Part shown: positions 29,695 through 39,347 of the stretch, in pieces
Layout: every line of letters begins with the position of its first letter
How positions within the stretch are numbered: position 1 is the stretch's first letter
NCBI RefSeq assembly: GCF_001307105.1
Contig: NZ_LGYN01000001.1
Location: 186,001-250,000 of the forward strand
Length of the DNA stretch: 64,000 nt
From: Bacillus australimaris
Lineage (GTDB): Bacteria > Bacillota > Bacilli > Bacillales > Bacillaceae
Direction of reading: 5' to 3'
Made by a program: the position numbers and the translations under genes
Notes under the pieces: generated by a model
Seen by the model: the letters and a program-made list of their open reading frames with translations, nothing else
The model's database searches: none
Told to the model about the DNA's origin: nothing

Positions 29695-30739
29695 TTGCTT
29701 TCACCATCCTTGTCAGTGCCAATCGTATTTGAAAATAAGTAAATGGATGTTCGAGTTTTTCTTTAATCAGCTTCATTTTATTTGTTTGAAGCTCCCTGGC
29801 TACTGCATGGATCGCCTGCTGCTCTTCTGCGCTGACATACGGCTCTACCGAAAAGCTTGGCTCATGTATGGACAGCTCGACAATATGGTCTTCGATCGTT
29901 GCCTTTTTTAATGAACGAATGTGAGCAATCTGATCAATCCCAAACCCTTTTTGCACAAGCTCAAGTGTTTTGTGAGTAGAAGTTGTGAGCACGCGTTTGA
30001 ATTCAAGATCACCAATGATCTGCTGCATCATCGGGGCCTCACCTTTTTGGGCAGATTGAATAAAATAATGGAGGACATTCCAAAAAAGCAGGTACACATA
30101 CCACACATCTTCTTTTAGCCACTCTGCCATTTGCTGATACGTAAGTCCAATCCTTTCATTTGAGGTCAATGAATAAACAAAGATCAGTGCGTCTTGATCA
30201 CTTATATCAGCAAGGAGCTTATCGAGTTCATGATGCAGATTTTCTGAAAGCTTTTTCTTCTGGTGGTGCTGCTTTAAGAAGGACTTCGTCCAGCTTTGCA
30301 CCGATACATCTCTTTGTATTGGGATATACTGATGCGATCCAGCCATATGGTGTGAAAGCACTTGTACAAGTAAAGAAAGTCTCATCCACAGCACCTTAGC
30401 TTTATCATGATACTTGGCACCATGAAAGTAAGCAGGCATCGGTTTTTGTGTGAAATGATGTGTTAGCATACGCTGTCCTTCATCTGTAACAGTGAATGTC
30501 TCTCCTGTTTTTATCATGTAGTGCTTTTCATCAAGCTTTATTAAAGAGCGATTCAGCTGATCCCTCTTAAACCCCGGGTAACAGCCAAAGTACTTTGCAA
30601 GCTGAAACAAACTGGCATCCTGTATCGTTTGTGATGATTTTTTTCCTTTAAAAAGATGGTAGACAGCACTAATGGAGCGTTCGCCGTTCAATTTATGTAC
30701 GCTGTCCATTAACATGACATCCAAGTAATGAAGAGTCAT
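29687..30739 (-). CDS. ypbB: Helix-turn-helix protein YpbB, RecS partner
   Basis: A 350-residue soluble protein encoded just before recS with an 8-nt overlap. The last 90 residues (from about IDQIAHIRSLKKATIEDHIV) look like the helix-turn-helix domain found with RecQ-type helicases. The N-terminal 250 residues are helical with no motif I can name. A shared DNA-repair or replication role with RecS is inferred from the invariant pairing. It is first in the ypbB-recS-ypbD-ypbE run. Confidence 0.82.
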   Translation of the reverse strand: MTLHYLDVMLMDSVHKLNGERSISAVYHLFKGKKSSQTIQDASLFQLAKYFGCYPGFKRDQLNRSLIKLDEKHYMIKTGETFTVTDEGQRMLTHHFTQKPMPAYFHGAKYHDKAKVLWMRLSLLVQVLSHHMAGSHQYIPIQRDVSVQSWTKSFLKQHHQKKKLSENLHHELDKLLADISDQDALIFVYSLTSNERIGLTYQQMAEWLKEDVWYVYLLFWNVLHYFIQSAQKGEAPMMQQIIGDLEFKRVLTTSTHKTLELVQKGFGIDQIAHIRSLKKATIEDHIVELSIHEPSFSVEPYVSAEEQQAIHAVARELQTNKMKLIKEKLEHPFTYFQIRLALTRMVKANG

Positions 30740-30889
30740 TCGTCAAAGCACCTGTCTTCCTGACAAAATTCGAATATTTTCTCCCTTTATTTTAACAGAT
30801 TTCATAGAAGAAGAAATGTTTAAACTCAATTTATGGGGGAAAGTTATGAACAAACCCTTATGTGATAAGCATTCTCAATCACTTTACAG

Positions 30890-30918
30890 TTGAAATGTTA
30901 AATTAAAATCATTACAAT
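30890..30918 (+). promoter_or_regulatory. SigA promoter of fer
   Basis: TTGAAA, a 17-nt spacer and TACAAT lie about 90 nt upstream of the fer ATG, in the divergent ypbB-fer space (30740-31005). Nothing else is recognised in that space. Confidence 0.6.
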
Positions 30919-30963
30919 AAGGTTTGAGGAAATTGTTTTTATCGGTGAAACTAATAAGGTTAG

Positions 30964-31254
<291 letters not shown>

Positions 31255-31255
31255 T

Positions 31256-31288
31256 ATAAAAGCCCCTTATACAGGGGCTTTTTTTATA
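31256..31288. terminator. Bidirectional terminator between fer and ribU
   Basis: AAAGCCCC-ttataca-GGGGCTTT stem with T tracts in both directions, serving convergent fer (+) and ribU (-). Confidence 0.88.
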
Positions 31289-31873
31289 TTAACTATTTTG
31301 AAGTCCGCGTTTATTTTCAAACCATGGACGCATTTTCACAAAAATGAAGCTGAATACGATCGTAATGATCATTCCTTTAATAAGATTAAAAGGCAATATC
31401 CCTGCTGTGATTGTCGTCTTTAGCACATGATCAGAAAGTTGAGGCGCATTTAAAAACCATGTGTAAGCCGGTATAAACAGGAAGTAATTTAAAATGCTCA
31501 TTATCACAGTCATGAGCAACGTACCCAGGATCATAGACCATGCAATTCCCTTGGCGGATTTAATTTTTTTGAAAATGAAGGCCACTGGTAAAATGAACAA
31601 TACACCTGCTGTAAAGTTCGCTACTTGATCAACAGGAACACCAGACATACTGCCATGAATGAGATAATGCAGTACATTTTTTAATGCCTCCACTGCAATC
31701 CCAGCACCCGGACCATAAATTAAAATCGCAATAATCGCAGGAATATCGCTGAAATCAATTTTCAAATATCCTGGAAGCCCAGGGAACGGGAAATTTAATA
31801 ACATTAAAACAAATGAAATACTGCTAAGCATACTGATAACAACTAAACGCTTTACTTTACTATGATTCAACAT
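31289..31873 (-). CDS. ribU: Riboflavin transporter RibU (ECF S component)
   Basis: This substrate-binding membrane subunit of the energy-coupling-factor transporter imports riboflavin. ATG 31873 after AAAGGAGAG gives 194 residues. The longer frame to 31975 runs through the riboswitch attenuator and is rejected. About six membrane helices are seen. Motifs LLNFPFPGLPGYLKIDFSD near 25-43 and GPGAGIAVEALKN near 54 are close to B. subtilis RibU (YpaA/FmnP). An FMN riboswitch precedes it, so expression should fall when FMN is plentiful. Confidence 0.95.
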   Translation of the reverse strand: MLNHSKVKRLVVISMLSSISFVLMLLNFPFPGLPGYLKIDFSDIPAIIAILIYGPGAGIAVEALKNVLHYLIHGSMSGVPVDQVANFTAGVLFILPVAFIFKKIKSAKGIAWSMILGTLLMTVIMSILNYFLFIPAYTWFLNAPQLSDHVLKTTITAGILPFNLIKGMIITIVFSFIFVKMRPWFENKRGLQNS

Positions 31874-31925
31874 TCTCTCTCCTTTTCGATCAAATCTTTC
31901 GAAAAGAGGATTGTTCAATTTTAGC

Positions 31926-31960
31926 CACAAAAAAACCGCTCTTAAAGATAGGAGCGGGGA
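31926..31960 (-). terminator. Riboswitch attenuator terminator of ribU
   Basis: CCGCTCCTAT-cttta-AGAGCGG stem with seven T on the minus strand, between the RFN element and the ribU start. It is the expected expression platform. Confidence 0.8.
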
Positions 31961-32019
31961 AATTGGGCTAGACAAATAAACGTGTGAACAGCAATGTTTT
32001 CAACGTTTATGAACCTCCA

Positions 32020-32142
32020 TCTTCTCCCATCCAGACTATACTGTCGGCTTCGGAATCACACCGAATCCTGCCAAAAAAGGCTCGCGGGCTTAGAGACTAT
32101 GCTCATCACCGCCGGTAGGGAATTACACCCTGCCCCGAAGAT
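32020..32142 (-). promoter_or_regulatory. FMN riboswitch (RFN element) of ribU
   Basis: On the minus strand the conserved RFN blocks appear in order: TCTTCGGGGCAGGGTG, then CCGGCGGTGATGAGC, AAGCCCGCGAGCC, and GCCGACAGTATAGTCTGGAT with GGAGAAGA. The outer P1 helix (TCTTC / GAAGA) closes. It should bind FMN and end transcription through the downstream hairpin. Confidence 0.94.
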
Positions 32143-32165
32143 TGATCATTATTCAATTCGACATC

Positions 32166-32194
32166 ATTATATATGATATATGAGCATTTGTACA
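32166..32194 (-). promoter_or_regulatory. Candidate SigA promoter of ribU
   Basis: TGTACA, a 17-nt spacer and perfect TATAAT on the minus strand, just upstream of the RFN element. Confidence 0.6.
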
Positions 32195-32362
32195 GATAAA
32201 AATCCTGAGCAATTTCGTCAGTTTTAAGAAATCGTAAAAAAACCAAAAATTATAATGACAAATGCGTAAAAATTGGTTATCTTTTGTTTAAAGGTGTTCA
32301 TTCTTTATAAAGACACAAAGAAATGTTCGTGTTTCCTTTTTCACTTTACTGCTTTAATTTGA

Positions 32363-32391
32363 TTGACACAGTGAAAAGGAATATGGTAAAT
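32363..32391 (+). promoter_or_regulatory. Candidate SigA promoter of serA
   Basis: Perfect TTGACA followed after 17 nt by GTAAAT (or after 18 nt by TAAATT), about 45 nt before the serA ATG. I see no riboswitch or T-box in the 32195-32433 leader. Confidence 0.55.
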
Positions 32392-32433
32392 TATCAGATA
32401 TTTATGACGTTTATTTTAGGAGGAAATCTTACG

Positions 32434-34008
32434 ATGTTTCGAGTATTAGTCTCAGATAAGATGAGCAATGATGGTCTTCTACCACTTTTAGAATCAGATT
32501 TTGTTGAAATTGTTCAAAAGAATGTAACAGAAGCAGAAGATGAATTACACACGTTTGATGCCTTACTTGTCAGAAGTGCCACGAAAGTAACGAAAGAGCT
32601 TTATGAAAAAATGACTTCATTAAAAATTGTTGGCCGTGCTGGTGTCGGAGTAGACAATATTGACATTGATGAAGCGACTAAGCATGGTGTGATCGTCATC
32701 AATGCACCAAACGGTAATACGATCTCAACAGCTGAGCATACTTTTGCCATGATTTCATCACTCATGCGTCATATTCCGCAAGCGAATATTTCTGTCAAAT
32801 CAAAAGAGTGGAACAGAGGCGCATATGTCGGTGCAGAGCTTTACGGTAAATCTCTCGGGATTGTTGGTTTAGGCAGAATTGGAAGCGAAATCGCTCAGCG
32901 TGCTAGAGCATTTGGCATGACAGTCAACGTGTTTGACCCATTTCTTACAAAGGAACGTGCAGAAAAAATTGGCGTCAATGCGAAGTCATTGGATGAAGTA
33001 CTCGAAGTATCAGACATTATTACTGTACATACTCCATTAACAAAAGAAACTAGAGGACTTCTTAATAAAGAAACCATTGCAAAAACGAAAAAAGGAGTTC
33101 GCCTTGTAAACTGTGCGCGCGGCGGAATTATTGACGAAGCTGACCTTCTTGAAGCACTGGAAAGCGGCCATGTCGCTGGAGCTGCACTCGATGTATTTGA
33201 GGTAGAACCTCCTACTGATAACCCGCTCGTGGATCATCCGCACGTCATTGCGACTCCGCATCTTGGTGCATCAACAAAAGAAGCACAATTAAATGTGGCG
33301 GCGCAAGTATCTGAAGAAGTCCTTCAATTTGCAAAAGGTCTTCCTGTCATGTCATCTATTAATCTACCAGCGATGACAAAAGACGAGTTCAAAAAAATTC
33401 AGCCTTATCATCAATTTGCAGGTAAACTTGGACGTCTTGTCTCTCAATCGATGAGAGAACCTGTGAAAGAAGTGAGTATTTCTTATGAAGGCTCTATTTC
33501 AAAACTCGAAACATCCTTTATCACAAAAAGTCTCCTGTCAGGCTTTTTAAAAGAGCGCGTCGATTCGACTGTAAACGAAGTAAATGCTGGAATGGTGGCA
33601 AAAGAGCGCGGCATTAGCTTTAGTGAAAAAATTTCTTCTAGCGAATCTGGTTACGAAAACAGCATTTCCATTGAAGTCAAAGGTGATCTTTCAACCTTCA
33701 CTTTAAAAGCAACCTACATCCCGCATCTAGGAGAACGCGTTGTTTCTATTAATGGATTTAATATTGATTTTTATCCAGATGGACACCTTGTCTACATCCA
33801 ACATACAGATGCACCTGGTGTAATTGGTAAGGTTGGGCAGATTTTAGGCGACCATGATGTCAACATTGCGACCATGCAGGTAGGACGTAAAGAAAAAGGC
33901 GGCGAAGCCATTATGATGCTTTCTTTCGACAAACATCTTGAGGACGAAATTGTGAAAAAATTAACTGAAGTGCATGATATTCTTTCTGTCCGCCTGATTG
34001 ATCTATAA
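32434..34008 (+). CDS. serA: D-3-phosphoglycerate dehydrogenase
   Basis: SerA starts serine synthesis by oxidising 3-phosphoglycerate with NAD. ATG 32434 follows AGGAGGAAATC and gives 524 residues, the long type 1 form; the frame to 32323 is rejected. NAD-binding GLGRIGSEIA is near 146-155, and catalytic residues lie in NCARGGIIDE near 226 and PHLGAS near 281. An intervening domain (about 320-450) leads to a C-terminal ACT domain (about 452-524, starting HTDAPGVIGKVGQ) for serine feedback. A strong terminator follows. Confidence 0.96.
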   Translation: MFRVLVSDKMSNDGLLPLLESDFVEIVQKNVTEAEDELHTFDALLVRSATKVTKELYEKMTSLKIVGRAGVGVDNIDIDEATKHGVIVINAPNGNTISTAEHTFAMISSLMRHIPQANISVKSKEWNRGAYVGAELYGKSLGIVGLGRIGSEIAQRARAFGMTVNVFDPFLTKERAEKIGVNAKSLDEVLEVSDIITVHTPLTKETRGLLNKETIAKTKKGVRLVNCARGGIIDEADLLEALESGHVAGAALDVFEVEPPTDNPLVDHPHVIATPHLGASTKEAQLNVAAQVSEEVLQFAKGLPVMSSINLPAMTKDEFKKIQPYHQFAGKLGRLVSQSMREPVKEVSISYEGSISKLETSFITKSLLSGFLKERVDSTVNEVNAGMVAKERGISFSEKISSSESGYENSISIEVKGDLSTFTLKATYIPHLGERVVSINGFNIDFYPDGHLVYIQHTDAPGVIGKVGQILGDHDVNIATMQVGRKEKGGEAIMMLSFDKHLEDEIVKKLTEVHDILSVRLIDL

Positions 34009-34020
34009 AAAATACATTAA

Positions 34021-34064
34021 CAAAGTGCTAAAATGATCTTTTATTTTAGCACTTTGTTTTCTTT
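34021..34064 (+). terminator. Intrinsic terminator after serA
   Basis: AAAGTGCTAAAAT-gatctttt-ATTTTAGCACTTT followed by GTTTTCTTTTT on the plus strand. Confidence 0.9.
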
Positions 34065-34156
34065 TTAACGTGATAGAAATCCTTTGGCCAAGCTACTTTT
34101 ACATTCGTAAACACCAGCATGCAGAACTTTCAATGATGAGGGTTTGTCTACATACT

Positions 34157-34183
34157 GAAACCTCATGCAAAAGCATGAGGTTT
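34157..34183 (-). terminator. Weak terminator after the M23 peptidase gene
   Basis: AAACCTCATGC-tttt-GCATGAGGTTT is a strong hairpin on the minus strand, but only a short T run follows it. The 34065-34156 stretch before it holds nothing I recognise. Confidence 0.5.
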
Positions 34184-34829
34184 ATTTTGTTGGAATGATT
34201 AAACGGTCTCCCGTTTGAATGAGGTGAGTCGTAAGCTCATTCATCTTTTTCAATTGTGCCACAGTCATCTCGTGCGCTTTAGCAATGGACCAGAGAGTGT
34301 CTCCTTGCTTAATGACATATGTATCTTTTTCATGTCCGTTTACATAAAGAGCCGGCTCTTTGAAACGATCCATCGCAATGATTGTGAGCGGATCTACCGC
34401 ATCTTCTTTGCTGACTGACCAATTGCCGCGATGCACCTCAAAATGCAAATGAGTGCCTCTAGAGGCTCCTGTGTTGCCGATAACACCAATCGGCTGTCCT
34501 GCTTGTACATGCTCCCCTTTTTTAACAAAACGCTTGTGTAAATGAGCATAGACGGTTTCGTATCCGTTTGGATGCTGAATAAATACAACTTCTCCATATG
34601 TAGCTGACACATATGAACGAGAGACCATCCCTTCACTTGCAGCAAAAATGGATTCTCCTTCTGGCGCAGCTATATCTAATCCCTTGTGTGAGCCACCTCT
34701 TGTCCCAAATAGGTCAGTGACTTCTCCTTTCACTGGCTCCACCCATTCGTTTTTCTTCTGTGCATGGGCAAATGGAGCTAAGATCAAGAGCAAAAAACAA
34801 CTGGCACCTATGAAGCAATACCTTTTCAT
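34182..34829 (-). CDS. Secreted M23 endopeptidase with LysM domain
   Basis: A 215-residue cell-wall hydrolase. The signal peptide (about 1-23, ending AHAQ) is followed by a LytM-type M23 peptidase domain. Zinc motifs are SHKGLDIAAP (His near 48, Asp near 52) and THLHFEVH (near 125-132). A C-terminal LysM domain begins YVIKQGDTLWSIAKAHEMTV near 171. The family cuts peptide cross-bridges or stems in peptidoglycan. In B. subtilis, as I recall, this place between serA and rsiX holds aroC (dehydroquinase), so the gene is locus-specific. A spore or vegetative role cannot be told from sequence. Confidence 0.88.
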   Translation of the reverse strand: MKRYCFIGASCFLLLILAPFAHAQKKNEWVEPVKGEVTDLFGTRGGSHKGLDIAAPEGESIFAASEGMVSRSYVSATYGEVVFIQHPNGYETVYAHLHKRFVKKGEHVQAGQPIGVIGNTGASRGTHLHFEVHRGNWSVSKEDAVDPLTIIAMDRFKEPALYVNGHEKDTYVIKQGDTLWSIAKAHEMTVAQLKKMNELTTHLIQTGDRLIIPTK

Positions 34830-34901
34830 TAGTGTCTCCCCTTCTTTGAGGTTCTTTTCATGACAGCTTAGTATACAGCAAGGAGGTCACTTTCTATACA
34901 T

Positions 34902-34930
34902 CAAAAAAGAACGCAATGAATTGCGTCCTT
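34902..34930 (-). terminator. Intrinsic terminator after rsiX
   Basis: GGACGCAAT-tc-ATTGCGTTC followed by six T on the minus strand, at the rsiX stop. Confidence 0.85.
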
Positions 34931-36039
34931 TAACGTTCTTTTATGACAACTGGATTCGGCAGAGCCGGCACCTCTATTGGTTCATTTAATTCATATGGGC
35001 CTACTTGTTTCGTTCCTGTATGTTCGATTGTGACATCTGTAAAACCAAAATCTTTCGCTGTGAGCAGCAGACCTTCAATGAGTAGAATATGATCAATTGA
35101 GTCCGATAATTGCGCTGATGCTCCAAACGTAATGGTCACATGCTTTCCTTTTGAGGTCACTTCTTTAATCGGTTCTTCTTTTATTAGCGGATCAAGTCCA
35201 GAATCGCTGGTCCGTTTCATGGCCTCTACCGCATCCTTATAAGAAGAATAATGTGTTTTTGATGGCACTAAAAAAGTCCCACTCTTATTTTCTAATACAT
35301 AATAAGCGTGCTTTGTTTGTTTATCAATCGATACCTTTCCAATGTTTCCATACGCCCCTAATTGAAGTTGAGAGCCTTTGATTGTCTTGACTTCCACTTG
35401 CTTATATTGGCTCCATTTCAGCGTTTCTTTTACCATATCTTTAAATCGGTTGGCTTCTTTTAACGTATCAAGGGACAACTCATTTTTTAACTGAAAAATG
35501 AGTGTATTCCCTTTTTCACGAAGATCCACCATTTCAAGATAAGATGGAAGAGGCTTTGTCATTTCAGGCAGCTGCACTTGTTCATATGTGTTCATCATTT
35601 CCTGTAAATGATTACTTTCATTCTCTTTTTCAATACTAATGGGGACCACTTGAGATGTCGATTCATCTATGTATGCAACCGTCATATACTTTTGCTTGTC
35701 TTCATGAGAAACAACATGCGCGGACCCGTTTGCCTGTTTCACCGACTCTAATGTAGCATTGACCTGTCCTTTGTCAGCCATTGAATCCATTTCTACTTGC
35801 TTCTTATGTTCCTGAGCAGCCTGCTGAAATAAATGAGGAGAAATCAAAAACGCCATAAATAAAACCACAACGGTTGCTACCGCTGGACCGATCCATCTGA
35901 CATTTTTCTTTTTCTTCCCGCTTGCCATCAGCATCTGCTGGTATATCTGCTTAGATGAACGGTTGTCCTCCACCTTTGGAAGCTGACTTAGTAACACCTT
36001 GATTCGTTCTTCGCTCCAATCGGACCTGTTCGTTTTCAT
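34930..36039 (-). CDS. rsiX: Anti-sigma-X factor RsiX
   Basis: RsiX is a membrane protein that holds SigX inactive. Of 369 residues, about 1-50 form the cytoplasmic sigma-binding part (DWSEERIKVLLSQLPKVEDN). A membrane helix lies at about 50-70 (IGPAVATVVVLFMAFLISP). The remainder is extracytoplasmic, ending PALPNPVVIKER, close to B. subtilis RsiX. The ATG is preceded by AAGGAGGAGC, so the 89-nt overlap with the end of sigX appears real. It is co-transcribed with sigX. Confidence 0.93.
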   Translation of the reverse strand: MKTNRSDWSEERIKVLLSQLPKVEDNRSSKQIYQQMLMASGKKKKNVRWIGPAVATVVVLFMAFLISPHLFQQAAQEHKKQVEMDSMADKGQVNATLESVKQANGSAHVVSHEDKQKYMTVAYIDESTSQVVPISIEKENESNHLQEMMNTYEQVQLPEMTKPLPSYLEMVDLREKGNTLIFQLKNELSLDTLKEANRFKDMVKETLKWSQYKQVEVKTIKGSQLQLGAYGNIGKVSIDKQTKHAYYVLENKSGTFLVPSKTHYSSYKDAVEAMKRTSDSGLDPLIKEEPIKEVTSKGKHVTITFGASAQLSDSIDHILLIEGLLLTAKDFGFTDVTIEHTGTKQVGPYELNEPIEVPALPNPVVIKER

Positions 36040-36559
36040 TCACTAGCTCCTCCTTCAAAAGCTCCATATGTTTTCGGAGCACTTTCAGGCCTCGGTGCTG
36101 CGTTGTTTTGACTTTGCTTTCCGAGAACTTTAGCGCCTTTGCCGTCTCCATGATTGAGTAGCCCTGGATAAACCTTAAAATGATGACAGCTCTTTGATCT
36201 ATTGTACAATGATCAAGTGCAGCATAAATTTCTTTTGTATTTTCATCCTGTACAGCCAGCTCGTCTGGGAGCAAATCTGGATCTTTGACATCCTGCTTAT
36301 CCCAATCAAACGTGCCGAGCACCCGTTGTCTTATGGTTTGCTGTTTGCGAAACCAGTCAATCGCCACATGCCTTGCAATTGAAAACAGCCATGTTTTCTC
36401 GCTGCTTCTTCCTTCAAAAGTTTTATATGAGTGAAGTACCCGAATGTAAACCTCCTGTACGAGATCCTCTGCCTGATTTTTATCTTTAACCATATAAAAT
36501 AAAAACTGGTACAAATCTTGATGGTACGAATCATATATTTTTTGAAAGGTTTCATGCAT
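35951..36559 (-). CDS. sigX: ECF sigma factor SigX
   Basis: SigX directs genes that modify the cell envelope, such as the dlt and pssA operons in B. subtilis. The 202-residue protein has region 2 (DLVQEVYIRVLHSY, RSSEKTWLFSIARHVAIDWF, about 30-75). Region 4 covers about 115-170, with the helix-turn-helix EISMETAKAL-like segment YSIMETAKALKFSESKVKTT. Its C-terminal tail overlaps rsiX and is slightly longer than the B. subtilis protein. A consensus SigX promoter lies just upstream, which means autoregulation. Confidence 0.95.
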   Translation of the reverse strand: MHETFQKIYDSYHQDLYQFLFYMVKDKNQAEDLVQEVYIRVLHSYKTFEGRSSEKTWLFSIARHVAIDWFRKQQTIRQRVLGTFDWDKQDVKDPDLLPDELAVQDENTKEIYAALDHCTIDQRAVIILRFIQGYSIMETAKALKFSESKVKTTQHRGLKVLRKHMELLKEELVNENEQVRLERRTNQGVTKSASKGGGQPFI

Positions 36560-36586
36560 AGGAAACCCCTCCGTTCACTTATTTTT

Positions 36587-36613
36587 GTCGAGTGACTCTT
36601 ACAAAACGTTACA
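36587..36613 (-). promoter_or_regulatory. SigX-dependent autoregulatory promoter
   Basis: TGTAAC, a 17-nt spacer and CGAC on the minus strand, about 28 nt before the sigX ATG. This matches the known SigX consensus. Confidence 0.75.
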
Positions 36614-36693
36614 TTACAACTTTATGACAAATATATTACAAGTTCGGCAATTTGGAAAGGGCTTTTAGTTTAACTTCTCCTTAAAAATATGAA

Positions 36694-36735
36694 AATAAAA
36701 AAACACTTCATTTTCTTTCGAAAAGAAGTGTTTCT
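36694..36735 (-). terminator. Intrinsic terminator after resE
   Basis: AAACACTTC / GAAGTGTTT stem with a loop containing TTTTCGAAAGAAAA, then seven T on the minus strand. It ends the res operon. Confidence 0.85.
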
Positions 36736-36760
36736 CATGTAACAAGATTCTTCGTCAGGA

Positions 36761-38542
36761 TTAGACGAGTTCCTGCTTTTTTCTCGGAATATAAAAGGTG
36801 AAATGTGTACCCGTACCCGCTTTACTGTGTGCATGAATGGACCCTTGATGCGCCTCTACGATGTTCTTCACAATCGCAAGGCCAAGTCCAGTACCAGAAC
36901 GTCCTCTTGTTCTTGCCTTATCGGCTTTATAAAAGCGTTCGAAAATAAATGGCAGATCCTCTTCCGGAATTCCGCTTCCCGAATCCTTAACATCCATCTT
37001 CAGTCCGTTTTCCATCGATTGAACCGAGAAGTGAACCTCTCCGCCCTCTGGTGTATGACGAATCGCATTATCAATCAGATTCGTAAACACCTGCTCAATC
37101 TTATCTGGATCGAATACAAAGTCCGGTTCATCCACTTGAATATCATACGTAAGATTGATTTGTTTTTCTTTCGCAATCCCTAGAAACTTGCGGTAGATCT
37201 TCTCAGTCAGCTCTTGTGTATCTGTTGATTCAAGGTTCAGCGTAATATGACCCGCTTCCATTCTCGCTAGATCTAGAAGGTCATTCACAAGACGTCCCAT
37301 TCGAAGTGATTCGTCATAGATAATTTGTGCAATCTCTTTCTTTTCCTCTTCTGATCCTGCAATATCATCCACAATTGCCTCACTATACCCTTGCAGCATG
37401 GCAATCGGTGTACGAAGTTCATGACTGACGTTGGCAATGAAGTCTTTTCTCAGCTTATCAAGTCTTCGTTCCTCGGTCATATCACGAAGAACAGCAACCG
37501 CTCCCCTGACATCCTGCTGATTATAGAGCGGAGACATAAGAAGAACCCAGGTACGTCCTTGCAGCGTGACTTCGATCATTTGCTCTTTTTCTGTGCTGAC
37601 CGCTGTATGAAATAGCTCTCGCGCTTCTGGCGGCAGTTCATCTCCATCTTTGATCTTCATATTTTGCTCGTAATACCACGCCTGCAAAAATCGTTCTGCA
37701 GGAGGATTCGTCATCAAGATTGTTCCATCAATATTGATGGTGATGACGCCATCGGCCATACTGCTTAATATATTAGACAAATGTTCTTTTTCTTGATTCA
37801 AGGCTGTAATATGGAATTTTAGCTGCTTTCCCATTTGATTAAAGGCGATCGCCAGTTCTCCAATTTCGTCTTGCGTTAAAATAGGAATCTTTGTATCAAA
37901 TTTCCCTTTCGCCAAATCTTGCGCACCCTCTCTCATCTTTCTGAGAGGATAGGTGACACGTGTTGATAAGAAGAAAGCAAATATAGTGGTCAGTACAATG
38001 GCAATTCCGGCAGCTAAGAAGATGTAGCGCGTCGTGTGTTTCGTTGTTTGTTCTACAGCAAGAAGTGACTGAGAAAGAAAGACCATGCCTTTTTTTCCGT
38101 TCGCCTCATATGGAACACCGACTACAATTCGTTCATCTTTCTGATTACCTGTATTGGCTTCTGCACGTTTACTGATCTTTTTACGATCTTTCAATGCTTG
38201 ATTTAAATCTCTGTCCGCTTCAATTTGTTTCTTTGTAATCGCAGGAAGCTTCCCGTCTTTTTCAGACGAATACCACTCTAGCCCGTCCTCTTGGATAATG
38301 GCAATACTCGTCAATTTGTCAGCAAGCTCTGATGTAATCGACCTTGCAAGCGATTGATCCTCATGGCTTTCTAAAATAACGGCTACTTTGTTTGCCATTT
38401 GTGTTAAATCAGACTTTGCTTCTTCTACATGATAATTCTCAATGAACTCTAAAAGAAGCACAGTTAAAATAGATAAAACAATGAGGACGAGGAAGAGGAT
38501 GGTTAACCATAACTTTCCTACGACACTTTTCCACAGTTTCAT
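36761..38542 (-). CDS. resE: Sensor histidine kinase ResE
   Basis: ResE phosphorylates ResD under oxygen limitation or nitric oxide. The 593-residue protein has two membrane helices (about 9-30 and 165-185) around an extracellular sensor domain. A HAMP domain (about 185-240), a PAS domain (about 245-350) and a kinase core follow. The phosphorylated histidine is in [12 protein letters not shown] near 370. N box [12 protein letters not shown] is near 484, with G boxes [10 protein letters not shown] and [11 protein letters not shown]. It overlaps resD by 4 nt. Confidence 0.96.
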   Translation of the reverse strand: MKLWKSVVGKLWLTILFLVLIVLSILTVLLLEFIENYHVEEAKSDLTQMANKVAVILESHEDQSLARSITSELADKLTSIAIIQEDGLEWYSSEKDGKLPAITKKQIEADRDLNQALKDRKKISKRAEANTGNQKDERIVVGVPYEANGKKGMVFLSQSLLAVEQTTKHTTRYIFLAAGIAIVLTTIFAFFLSTRVTYPLRKMREGAQDLAKGKFDTKIPILTQDEIGELAIAFNQMGKQLKFHITALNQEKEHLSNILSSMADGVITINIDGTILMTNPPAERFLQAWYYEQNMKIKDGDELPPEARELFHTAVSTEKEQMIEVTLQGRTWVLLMSPLYNQQDVRGAVAVLRDMTEERRLDKLRKDFIANVSHELRTPIAMLQGYSEAIVDDIAGSEEEKKEIAQIIYDESLRMGRLVNDLLDLARMEAGHITLNLESTDTQELTEKIYRKFLGIAKEKQINLTYDIQVDEPDFVFDPDKIEQVFTNLIDNAIRHTPEGGEVHFSVQSMENGLKMDVKDSGSGIPEEDLPFIFERFYKADKARTRGRSGTGLGLAIVKNIVEAHQGSIHAHSKAGTGTHFTFYIPRKKQELV

Positions 38543-39261
38543 TCAGCGCCGACCTCAAATTTGTACCCGACACCCCATACAGTGACGATTTTTTTCGCCG
38601 CTTCTGGTGACACTTTATTCAGCTTTTCGCGAAGTCGTTTGACGTGGGTATCGACTGTTCTCAAGTCTCCAAAGAATTCATATTGCCATACTTCTTTTAA
38701 CAGCTTCTCTCTGTCATAAACCTTATCCGGTGTTTTCGCAAGGAAGTATAACAGCTCATATTCCTTCGGTGTGAGGCTGACTTCTTTGCCATCAGCCGTC
38801 ACTCTATGTGCATCATGGTCAATGGAAAGATGGGAAAACACAAGAACATCCTTTGTTGTTGTCCCAGTATTAAGATAAGACGTTTGAGACGATCTTCTGA
38901 GCAACGCCTTTACACGTAAAACAACTTCACGCGGGCTGAAAGGTTTGACGATGTAGTCATCCGTCCCTGCCTCAAATCCTTGAACGCGGTTGGCTTCTTC
39001 TCCTTTTGCCGTCAGCATAATGATTGGAGTCGCTTTTTTGTCTCGAATTTGATTACACACTTCGATTCCATCTGTGCCAGGCATCATTAAATCGAGCAGA
39101 ATGAGGTCATAATCCGTTTGAAGCCCTTTTTGAATCGCCTCATCTCCATTTTCTGCTTCATCGATTTCATAGTTTTCACGTTCTAAATACATTTTTAAAA
39201 GGCGGCGAATTCTTGCCTCATCATCTACGACTAATATTTTCGTTTGAGTTGTGTGTTCCAT
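38539..39261 (-). CDS. resD: Response regulator ResD
   Basis: ResD is an OmpR-type activator of anaerobic and aerobic respiration genes (ctaA, fnr, nasDEF, hmp and the resABC genes in B. subtilis). The 240-residue protein has a receiver domain with phospho-Asp in [10 protein letters not shown] near 57, acidic residues DDE at 12-14, and K near 107. The C-terminal winged helix is about 135-235 ([20 protein letters not shown]). It is followed by resE with a 4-nt overlap and preceded by resC at about 85 nt, so a separate resDE promoter is possible. Confidence 0.97.
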   Translation of the reverse strand: MEHTTQTKILVVDDEARIRRLLKMYLERENYEIDEAENGDEAIQKGLQTDYDLILLDLMMPGTDGIEVCNQIRDKKATPIIMLTAKGEEANRVQGFEAGTDDYIVKPFSPREVVLRVKALLRRSSQTSYLNTGTTTKDVLVFSHLSIDHDAHRVTADGKEVSLTPKEYELLYFLAKTPDKVYDREKLLKEVWQYEFFGDLRTVDTHVKRLREKLNKVSPEAAKKIVTVWGVGYKFEVGAE

Positions 39262-39347
39262 TAGACAATCCTCCTGCTTTCTCCGTTGTTACATTCATTT
39301 TAACAAAAAGCCGAATTGATTCATAAAAGTTGGCCTTTTCCTTGTAA

